Assembly (NCBI GenBank): GCA_021787475.1
Contig: JAJYLW010000010.1
Span: 1 to 64,000, forward strand
Reading direction: 5' to 3'
Length of the DNA stretch: 64,000 nucleotides
Origin: Actinomycetes bacterium
GTDB lineage: Bacteria > Actinomycetota > Thermoleophilia > BMS3ABIN01
Shown here: positions 58,174 through 64,000 of the stretch, one piece after another
Layout: each line of letters starts with the position of its first letter
Position numbering within the stretch: the stretch's first letter is position 1
Position numbers and translations under genes: made by a program
Notes under the pieces: model-generated
Told to the model about the DNA's origin: nothing
The model's database searches: none
Seen by the model: only the letters and a program-made list of their open reading frames with translations

Positions 58174-58680
58174 CGTAACCTCCCTGGTCCGCATGCTTCC
58201 AGCCATTTTAGCTACTTTTCGAAGCAGCGGCTTGATTTTTTTCCATCCTGAAGCATTTATCGCCTAAGCTTGTCGATGGCAACCGGTATGATTTCGAAAA
58301 ACTCTATTCCGCCGCCAGCGGAGAGGCATGCTGATCACGCCGTTTACCAACGGAACTCTTGTGGATGAAGACCCGGCTGAGTTCCTGGAACGCATGAGGA
58401 TGAGCACGATTTATTTTTTTCTTGCTGTTGCAATATTATTGAAACAGGGGTATTATTATTTACCACTTTGCCTGGCGTCAAAGGCGGTGTTTGACGCTGG
58501 CAACAGCATCTGGGCTTGCAATAATCCTGACAGCTGAGATAAAGAAAGCTAGTGCGTCGATCTGGTCGACGCGTTCCTTACTGGTTTGTATGCCTGTTCA
58601 GGCAAGCTTTCGAATTTACTCTTTTCCGTGCCGGCTTCAAACTACGGGAAGAAATCTCTTTAAGTAACAGAGAAGAAAGC
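58174..58680. other. Gap of ~500 bp without a convincing gene
   Basis: Divergent spacer between the MBL hydrolase and the thioredoxin-like lipoprotein. An open frame at 58328-58537 lacks a ribosome site and its first part (LVDEDPAEFLERMR) might be a gene relic. A 7-bp dyad GCGTCGA/TCGACGC lies at about 58553-58571. No clear promoter was identified. Confidence 0.4.
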
Positions 58681-59244
58681 ATGTCAAAACGCCTTCGATT
58701 TGTGCTCATCCCTTTGCCGGCTGTTCTTGTCCTCATGTATTTGGCTGCCATTGTTGCCGGCTGCGGCAGTGGGTCAGCAGGCGCCGCCAGCACTGGCAAA
58801 ACCAGCCAATCCCTGGGCAGTGCTCCCGATTTTAACGTTGAATCGCTTTCCGGCGGCAGGATCTCGTTGAAAGGAGAGCAGGGCAATGGCAAACCCCTGG
58901 TCCTCAATTTCGGCGGCTCATGGTGCGGCAGCTGCAAGCAGGAGGCGCCGACGCTTGCGGCGGCCGGCAAAAAATACAAGAACAGCGTCGATTTTCTTTT
59001 CCTGGCAGTCAAGGACAAGCCAGCCAACGCCATGGCCTTTGTCAAAAATTACGGGTTTACTTTTCCCGCTGGCCTGGACCCCAACCAGGACGTCTTCCAT
59101 GATTACCAGCAGGCAGCCGGCGTTCGGGCAAGCGGAACGCCAACAACCTTTTTTATAAACAAGAGCGGCGCCATCATCAAATATTATGTAGGTCCGCTCG
59201 ACCCGCAGCAACTGGACGCCGAGATCGGAAAGATCTTGCATTAA
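58681..59244 (+). CDS. TlpA/ResA-like thioredoxin-fold lipoprotein
   Basis: 187 residues from ATG 58681 (GAGAAGAAAG upstream); the open frame to 58552 lacks a signal. Lipoprotein signal RLRFVLIPLPAVLVLMYLAA then IVAGCG. Thioredoxin fold with the active site FGGSWCGSCKQEAPTLAA, and the cis-Pro region ASGTPTTFFINKSG. Such proteins reduce or isomerise disulfides or assist haem-protein maturation outside the membrane. Its stop lies inside copy 2 of the two-copy element. Confidence 0.92.
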   Translation: MSKRLRFVLIPLPAVLVLMYLAAIVAGCGSGSAGAASTGKTSQSLGSAPDFNVESLSGGRISLKGEQGNGKPLVLNFGGSWCGSCKQEAPTLAAAGKKYKNSVDFLFLAVKDKPANAMAFVKNYGFTFPAGLDPNQDVFHDYQQAAGVRASGTPTTFFINKSGAIIKYYVGPLDPQQLDAEIGKILH

Positions 59245-59305
59245 GAACCTGTCCCGGCAGGTATATCCTGTTGCGGCCGGCTGCAAAGGCCTCGCCACGA
59301 ATTAC
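59241..59305 (+). repeat. Copy 2 of the two-copy 3'-UTR element
   Basis: Begins at the stop codon of the thioredoxin-like gene (TTAAGAACCTGTCCCGGCAG...) and ends with GGCCTCGCCACGAATTAC. Same orientation relative to its upstream gene as copy 1. It lacks the 37-nt insert of copy 1. Outside the shared blocks the flanks differ except for a short CTCTAAA match beyond the end. Confidence 0.7.
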
Positions 59306-59375
59306 ATACCGGGACAAACTCTAAAGCATTTCGTCTTCCTTAATCTGCCTTATAAGTATGCAGCTGTGTCAACTT

Positions 59376-60035
59376 TCAGGCGTGTGAGATCAACCGCGAA
59401 TTAAGTTCGCCACCGAAAGGTTTGATCATCCCCTTCAGCCGGCTGAGTTCCTGAAAACCGGGGTCAAGCCACCTTCCCACGTCCTTAACGGCAATCATCA
59501 ACGGCATGCGGTTGTGGACTTCTGCTACAGTTTCGTTGGGCTCAACGGTGATGATGCCGCAGGATAAACGCCTGTCGGTATCATCATTCGGGTTTCTCCA
59601 GGCAAAATAAATTCCGCCCAGGGACATGAGGTTGCGACCTGGAAGTGAAAATTCAAAGACTTGACGCGGTTTTACAGGCCGGCCATTCATCTTTCGGCTT
59701 TCAAAGAAGCCTGCCACTGGAAAAACGCAGCGCCGCCGCATTAGCAGCGCCTCATTGTGGGGTTTGCCCAGAGATTCAGCCCTGACGTTAAAACAGCTGT
59801 ATTTGGACTTAAATTCCTTCTCCCAGTAATGGATGAGCTGCCAGTACATGGGCGCCAGTTTAAGCTGGCCGTCCTTGCCTGCAAATATAACGAGGACTTC
59901 GTTATAAGGCCTTTGGGTACGCTCGCCTTGCTCCGGAACCCCTGCTGCTGATTGGTCCAGGACTTGCAGGCCGGTTTGACGCGTAATTTCTTCCAGGATT
60001 CTGATGCTGCCAGTTTGACTGAAACTGCTACACAT
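59376..60035 (-). CDS. SOS response-associated peptidase (YedK/HMCES, SRAP family)
   Basis: 219 residues from ATG 60035 giving MCSS with the catalytic Cys2. Other active-site residues: FNVRAESL (Asn), FPVAGFFES (Glu) and EVHNRMPLM (His). SRAP proteins form a covalent shield on abasic sites in single-stranded DNA. The open frame runs 23 codons upstream but Cys2 must be exposed at the N-terminus, which fixes the start. Ribosome site weak. Confidence 0.93.
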   Translation of the reverse strand: MCSSFSQTGSIRILEEITRQTGLQVLDQSAAGVPEQGERTQRPYNEVLVIFAGKDGQLKLAPMYWQLIHYWEKEFKSKYSCFNVRAESLGKPHNEALLMRRRCVFPVAGFFESRKMNGRPVKPRQVFEFSLPGRNLMSLGGIYFAWRNPNDDTDRRLSCGIITVEPNETVAEVHNRMPLMIAVKDVGRWLDPGFQELSRLKGMIKPFGGELNSRLISHA

Positions 60036-60061
60036 GCCCGAAGTGTAGCAGGTCCCGCGGA

Positions 60062-60495
60062 TTATTGGGTTGGTGCAACATTTACCATCCACTGGATTCC
60101 ACATTTGTCGGTCAGAGCCCCGTAGTAACCTCCCCAGAACATGTCCGCCAGGGGCGTCTGAATGGTTCCTCCTTCCGAAAGAGCAGCAAAAGCCTGTCGG
60201 CTTCTTCCTTTGTGTCAGGCTCTAGGGTGATCTGGATGTTGTTACCAGGGGTAAGATTTGCCCGCATCGATTCCGGAGTGTCGGCGCCCATAAGGACGTG
60301 CCCGCCCAGAATCGGGAGCTCGGTGTGCATAATCTTGTTTTTGTCTTCATCGTTTGCGGTCGGGGCGCCTGGCATTTCAGGCATCTGGGACCAACGCAAG
60401 AGCGAAGTGAAATCGCCGCCAAAGACGCTTTTATAGAAATTAAATGCCTCTTCAGTTCCACTAACGAAGTTTATGTTTGTGCTTACCTTTGACAT
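60062..60495 (-). pseudogene. VOC-family (PhnB-like) protein with one-base frameshift
   Basis: Begins at ATG 60495 (AGGGAGC upstream). MSKVSTNINFVSGTEEAFNF, FGGDFTSLLRW and MGADTPESMRANL follow the PhnB/DUF1428-like glyoxalase fold. At about 60187-60190, in a run of T on the coding strand (CTTTTGCTGCT), one base is missing; beyond it the correct frame continues LSEGGTIQTPLADMFWGGYY to GIQWMVNVAPTQ and TAA at 60062. Only one base is needed to restore the gene, so a sequencing error is as likely as true decay. Confidence 0.8.
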
Positions 60496-60657
60496 AATAA
60501 GCTCCCTTGTTTAGTCGTTGACAAGCATGTTTGGCAAGAAGAATTGACGAAATAGGAGACTTTCATTCTCCATCGGCAGGGAAATCCGGCCGACCTGGGT
60601 CAGCTGAAAAACTTTCTGGAAAATGCATGAATGAGCCAAACGTTCTAGGCTGCCGGT

Positions 60658-60963
60658 TTAGCCGGCAGCGCCATTCTTGCAGAAATACCCCCCGGACAAT
60701 ACATAATCGTTAAACAGGTCACAGGTGGGGCACACGCATCCTTCGCTGAAACTCAGATCGCCACATGCTGCCGTTCCCTGGGCACAGTACTCGCCAGGAA
60801 TCTCCTCTTTCTGCAAGGGGTTTTCCTTAAGAACCTCTTCGAGGCCGCCGGCGAGGCCCACTACACAACTGCTGCCACCCTGGACGGGACACTGCCCGCA
60901 TTGGCATTTTTGCGTGATATTCTCAACAGTAAATGGAACCATGCTTTTAGCAACTTTTGTCAT
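60658..60963 (-). CDS. DUF2769-like cysteine-rich small protein (second copy)
   Basis: 101 residues from ATG 60963 (AAAGGGG). Cysteines in CQCGQCPVQ, YCAQGTAACG, GCVCPTCDLF and YFCKNG give the DUF2769 metal-binding pattern shared with 42725-43009. It differs from that copy by an inserted SSCVVGLAGG segment. Function unknown. Confidence 0.8.
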   Translation of the reverse strand: MTKVAKSMVPFTVENITQKCQCGQCPVQGGSSCVVGLAGGLEEVLKENPLQKEEIPGEYCAQGTAACGDLSFSEGCVCPTCDLFNDYVLSGGYFCKNGAAG

Positions 60964-61233
60964 GTCTTTTCCCCTTTCTTCTTTCGCCTCACGATTTATT
61001 TTTCCAGCTTCATATTCAGCTGATACCACTTCTGTAACTTCCTAAACCGGCGGTCTGACGACTGCTGCTCAGAGAGTATGCCTACGGTTTTTGGCTTACT
61101 TTCGCCAGGCTGCAAAACATTCGCAAGGGCATTTGACATCGCGCTTCCGCACTGTGTGCTTGGATGAACCAGCAGTAGTCAATAAGAAGATATGGCCGCC
61201 GCGGACGGCATAAATCATTTGATGGGGGTTAAA

Positions 61234-61672
61234 ATGCGAGTAATGGAAATTGTAAAAGCCAATGATGATTCCGCGTCGGGCAAGATGCCAGACCTAGGGA
61301 GTATCGCTGAAATGGGGAACTTCAATGAGGAGCTGGCGATGGCGGGCGTTCTGCTCGAGGCGGACGGACTCTACCCAAGCTCGTGCGGCAAGCGTGTCCG
61401 TTTCGGTGGCGATGAGCGGATGGCCATTGACGGGCCCTTTCCCGAAACGAAAGATTTGATCGCCGGCTTACTGGATCTGGAGTGTGGACTCTGTAGAAGA
61501 AGCTGTCGATTGGCTCAAGAAGGCGCCTTTTGGCGGAGGTTTGGATGTGGGGATCCGCCCAATTGCAAGTCTTGAGGATATGGGTGTTAAACTCACCCCG
61601 GAGATGCAGGCCCAGGAAGAAAGAATGTGGGAGTTGGTCCGGAAGAACAAGGCTGCCAAAAAGGAGGAATAA
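61234..61672 (+). pseudogene. YCII/DGPF-domain protein with one-base insertion
   Basis: ATG 61234 gives MRVMEIVKANDDSASGKMPD, nearly the same as the paralogue at 39892-40497. Frame is lost at 61468-61469 (an extra T in GGCTTACTGG); the other frame continues SVDSVEEAVDWLKKAPFGG to RKNKAAKKEE and a stop at 61672. The homology on both sides is unbroken, so this is either a fresh frameshift or a sequencing error. The SRPBCC gene follows immediately. Confidence 0.8.
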
Positions 61673-62116
61673 TTGGCGCCTATCGTTTCGATAATCGAGA
61701 TCAACCGCTCAGCGAAGGCGGTGTTTGAGTGCGTCACCGATCCCTCCCGGTTTTCCGAGTGGCAAAAAGACGTTGTCTCAGGTCAGATGAAGGATCCGGG
61801 GCCGCCGAGGGTGGGATCTCGCTTTACAACCACACGGCAGATCGGGCGCAGCAAGAGGACAACAACGCAAGAGATAACAGAGATTGACCCGCCCCGGTCG
61901 TGGGCCGTTCGCGGCATCGACGGGCCGGTCAGGGCATCGGCAAAAGTTAGAGTTGAGCCGCTTGAAGGCAATGAGAAGTCCCGTCTTACCGTTGAGCTTG
62001 ACTTTGAAGGCCACGGAATCGGCAAAATGCTTGTGCCGCTGGTGGTCCGGCGGCAGGTCGAGAAGATAAGTCCGAAAAGCTACAAAAACCTGAAGGAACT
62101 GCTGGAGAACAGATAA
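61673..62116 (+). CDS. SRPBCC (START-like) family protein
   Basis: 147 residues. Start is TTG 61673 after a perfect AAGGAGG, which overlaps the end of the YCII gene. IVSIIEINRSAKAVFECVTD, PSRFSEWQKDV and VELDFEGHGIGKMLVPLVVR are typical of polyketide-cyclase/Coq10-like SRPBCC proteins that bind hydrophobic ligands. It forms a two-gene unit with the broken YCII gene. Ligand unknown. Confidence 0.88.
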   Translation: MAPIVSIIEINRSAKAVFECVTDPSRFSEWQKDVVSGQMKDPGPPRVGSRFTTTRQIGRSKRTTTQEITEIDPPRSWAVRGIDGPVRASAKVRVEPLEGNEKSRLTVELDFEGHGIGKMLVPLVVRRQVEKISPKSYKNLKELLENR

Positions 62117-62557
62117 AGCTCCTGATTCCGATGGCGGGATGTTACAGGTCGGCAAATTTAGAACCGGCCCCGCCCCAACTGATCAATCGAGTAATAATTA
62201 CCTGGTTTCAAACTCCAGCAGATATGGAACTGCTGAATTGCCATTGCTATCTTTAAACTTGGAGAATTTGTCGGAGTTAATCGATATATAGGAATTAGTT
62301 TTTGGCTGAAGGAAGTGGACCCCCGAAACGAGACAGTCGGGTAAAACAGAAACCTGCTCCCTAAGAAGTTGCTGAAGCAATTGGAGCACCGGCAACGAAA
62401 CCGGGATAAGTTCCCTCTCGTCTCCGATTCCATTAAGATCCAAACCTCCAATATTTACTTTCCTCTTGGCTGTCAGCGTGGTTGTCACAAGGCCGGAATA
62501 GCCCTTTGGGGAGGGGCTGGCGGGGAAACAATGTGCCCATTTGCAGGCTGTCAGGAA
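62117..62557. other. Gap of ~440 bp; possible gene relic on minus strand
   Basis: No ORF with a ribosome site. On the minus strand an open frame reads through the tRNA into VNIGGLDLNGIG...SGVHFLQPKTNSYISINSD and ends at 62198. The part after the tRNA might be the end of an unknown gene, but its start is missing. Nothing else seen. Confidence 0.35.
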
Positions 62558-62631
62558 TGGGCCCAGCTGGACTCGAACCAGCGACCGGCCGATTATGAGT
62601 CGGCTGCTCTGACCGACTGAGCTATGGGCCC
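62558..62631 (-). tRNA. tRNA with CAU anticodon, probably tRNA-Ile2 (lysidine)
   Basis: Acceptor GGGCCCA/TGGGCCC, D-arm GCTC-AGTCGGTCA-GAGC, anticodon arm GCCGA-CTCATAA-TCGGC (anticodon CAT), T-arm GCTGG-TTCGAGT-CCAGC, discriminator A. CCA is not encoded. GACTCATAATCGG and GGTCGCTGGTTC match the tRNA-Ile2 pattern (Escherichia GCGACTCATAATCGC) better than elongator Met, so Ile (AUA-reading after lysidine) is favoured but not certain. Confidence 0.85.
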
Positions 62632-62838
62632 AAGAAGAGGACGATGGATGGTGGAAACGCCTCTTTATTTCAACTAAATCCTTGGGCAAGTATAACAAGG
62701 GAACAGGCTGCCCGCATGATCGCTGGCTCTGGCAAGGCTGTGGCGCCACTGCTATACTTCCTCCTAGTTTTAAAGGGCGCATGACACTGCGTTTGCTGTT
62801 GGCAAACTCAAATTCTGCCATAAGGTGCGACAATTACA

Positions 62839-63906
62839 ATGAAGCTAAAGGGTCTCATACTCAGTGGCGGCACCGGGACGAGGCTGCGGCCAATCACGCA
62901 CACGAGCGCCAAGCAGCTAGTACCGGTGGCGAACAAGCCGGTCCTTTTTTACGGTATCGAGGCGCTTCGCGATGCCGGCATCAAGGACATTGGCGTCATT
63001 GTCGGTGACACCGCGACGGAGATCGAGGAGGCGGCCGGCGACGGCAGCCGCTGGGGAGTGAAAATCACATACATTCCCCAGGAGGCCCCCCTGGGGTTGG
63101 CTCACGCTGTTTTGACAGCTGAGGAGTATCTTGGTAATGACAGCTTCATTATGTACCTGGGGGACAACCTGCTCCGGGATGGCATCAGCGGCCTGGTGGA
63201 ATCTTTCGTCAAGAATAGCCCCGAGGCCCTTATTCTGCTCCAGGAGGTGCCGAACCCGGAGGCTTATGGCGTGGCCGAGTGCCGCGACGGCGCCGTCGTT
63301 CAGTTGGTGGAAAAACCAAAGGAGCCGAAAAGCAACCTGGCGCTAGTCGGTATATACATGTTCACGCCTGCCATTCATGCATGCACCCGGTCGATCAAGC
63401 CGTCAGCGCGCGGGGAGCTGGAGATCACCGACGCCATTCAGTGCCTGATAGACAAGGGCAAGCGGGTCGAGCCGCATATCGTCCATGGCTGGTGGAAAGA
63501 TACCGGAAAGCTGGAAGATATGCTTGAGGCCAACCGCCTCATTCTTGACTCGCTTGATGGGGATATCCAAGGCACTGTGCTTGAATCCGAGATTCATGGC
63601 CGCGTAATTATTGAAGAGGGAGCATCCGTAAGCAGTTGCACCGTGCGCGGGCCCGTTATCATTGGCAAGCGGGCGGTGATTCACGATTCATATATTGGCC
63701 CCTACACCTCGATTGACTGCGAGGTTGAGATCCGCAATTCCGAGATCGAGCACTCGATCATCCTGGCGCAAAGCAAGGTGATCGACCTGCGCGGGCGCAT
63801 AGAGGGCAGCCTGATTGGCAAAAACGTGCGCATTCTCAGGCTTGACCATAAGCCCAAGGCGTACAGGTTCATGGTGGGCGATAATTCGTGGATCGGGATA
63901 GTGTGA
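62839..63906 (+). CDS. rmlA: Glucose-1-phosphate thymidylyltransferase, long form
   Basis: 355 residues. Makes dTDP-glucose, first step of dTDP-rhamnose synthesis. Nucleotidyltransferase domain 1-235: LILSGGTGTRLRPITH, then SAKQLVPVANKPVLFYGIE (split here), YLGDNLL and WWKDTGK. A C-terminal left-handed beta-helix (VRGPVIIGKRAVIHDSYIG) marks the long actinobacterial/archaeal form. The ribosome site is weak. It is followed after 65 bp by rmlC. Confidence 0.95.
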   Translation: MKLKGLILSGGTGTRLRPITHTSAKQLVPVANKPVLFYGIEALRDAGIKDIGVIVGDTATEIEEAAGDGSRWGVKITYIPQEAPLGLAHAVLTAEEYLGNDSFIMYLGDNLLRDGISGLVESFVKNSPEALILLQEVPNPEAYGVAECRDGAVVQLVEKPKEPKSNLALVGIYMFTPAIHACTRSIKPSARGELEITDAIQCLIDKGKRVEPHIVHGWWKDTGKLEDMLEANRLILDSLDGDIQGTVLESEIHGRVIIEEGASVSSCTVRGPVIIGKRAVIHDSYIGPYTSIDCEVEIRNSEIEHSIILAQSKVIDLRGRIEGSLIGKNVRILRLDHKPKAYRFMVGDNSWIGIV

Positions 63907-63962
63907 ACGTTTCACGTTCCATGTTTAACGCCCTCCCGACCGGGCCGTGAAACGTAAAACGG
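63906..63962. repeat. Iterated AACGTTTCACGTT phrase with hairpin between rmlA and rmlC
   Basis: AACGTTTCACGTTCCATG and the complementary GTGAAACGTAAAACG flank a CCC..GGG core. It matches the tract at 20800-20830. Confidence 0.5.
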
Positions 63963-63971
63963 AGGATTTAG

Positions 63972-64000
63972 ATGATTGATGGCGTTAAGACGAAGGCGCT
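63972..64000 (+). CDS. rmlC: dTDP-4-dehydrorhamnose 3,5-epimerase, N-terminus only
   Basis: ATG 63972 after GGAGG gives MIDGVKTKA, then the window ends. This start is like that of RmlC proteins (MIDGVxxxxL...DERG), and the position right after rmlA supports it. Ten codons are too few for certainty. Confidence 0.6.

Noticed and set aside
58328-58537. Open frame of 69 codons upstream of the TlpA-like lipoprotein
   Set aside because: No ribosome site, low-complexity middle, and no recognisable family; at best a relic.
62198-62833. 211-codon minus-strand frame through the tRNA
   Set aside because: Its centre is a translation of the tRNA (AHSSVGQSSR..), a common artefact; only the end after the tRNA might be a relic.
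1-64000. CRISPR arrays, insertion sequences, prophage genes
   Set aside because: No regularly spaced direct repeats, transposase, integrase or phage structural genes were seen on either strand.

Overview
The window reads as one chromosomal segment of an anaerobic, fairly GC-rich bacterium with a Wood-Ljungdahl (reductive acetyl-CoA) pathway. Many genes start with TTG or GTG after good Shine-Dalgarno sites. The long transaldolase, the actinobacterial look of several proteins and the low AT content outside one island suggest a deep-branching anaerobic actinobacterial lineage. That placement is inference; no rRNA is present to confirm it.

Layout. (1) 1-22,000, mostly minus strand: an almost complete Wood-Ljungdahl locus. 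In the direction of transcription it holds larC, fhs, acsV, a small membrane protein, cooC, folD, then acsD, acsA (CODH), acsB (ACS), acsC, a fused flavin/ferredoxin/MvhD-like oxidoreductase, metV, metF, acsE and an NfnA-like flavoprotein cut by the window edge. Formate dehydrogenase and formimido/methenyl accessory genes are not in the window; FolD and Fhs supply the folate steps. A plus-strand pair (a 90-aa protein and a DsrC/TusE-like protein without the usual cysteines) and a SulP anion transporter interrupt the locus. Good sigma70-type promoters precede acsD and fhs.

(2) 22,300-31,500: a large membrane HD-GYP sensor with cysteine clusters, an OYE-family oxidoreductase, a GT-C glycosyltransferase, a zinc-ribbon membrane protein, transaldolase, family-4 uracil-DNA glycosylase and small proteins. 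(3) 31,600-40,500: a secreted beta-helix protein broken by a frameshift, an arsR-arsC-acr3 operon with a perfect 22-bp operator palindrome, a DEAD-box helicase, TypA and a YCII-domain protein. (4) 40,600-42,600: an AT-rich AbiE toxin-antitoxin module next to tRNA-Val, with a decayed tRNA-like end on its other side. (5) 42,700-49,700: DUF2769 and RiPP-leader-like small proteins, a very large secreted M4 protease that shares a C-terminal repeat with the beta-helix protein, an MDR dehydrogenase with a DhnA/LsrF-type aldolase, a response-regulator relic and an RNase H-fold nuclease. (6) 49,700-59,300: tRNA-Cys and tRNA-Gly, a GT2 glycosyltransferase, a Nif3-RNase HI fusion, a 43-aa desulforedoxin coupled to a lipoprotein propeller, a secreted protein, an ABC exporter with an MBL hydrolase and a TlpA-like lipoprotein. 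(7) 59,300-64,000: an SRAP protein, small VOC/YCII/SRPBCC genes (two with frameshifts), a CAU-anticodon tRNA, rmlA and the start of rmlC.

Intergenic DNA carries at least four repeat families: short palindromes beside stop codons, degenerate iterated 'phrases', an element resembling TCATTCTGAG...GAAGAATCT, and a two-copy 65-100 bp element found directly downstream of two genes for exported proteins. The genes together describe an organism that fixes or oxidises C1 units through CO dehydrogenase/acetyl-CoA synthase, with an apparently unusual electron-transfer module attached to its methylene-THF reductase.
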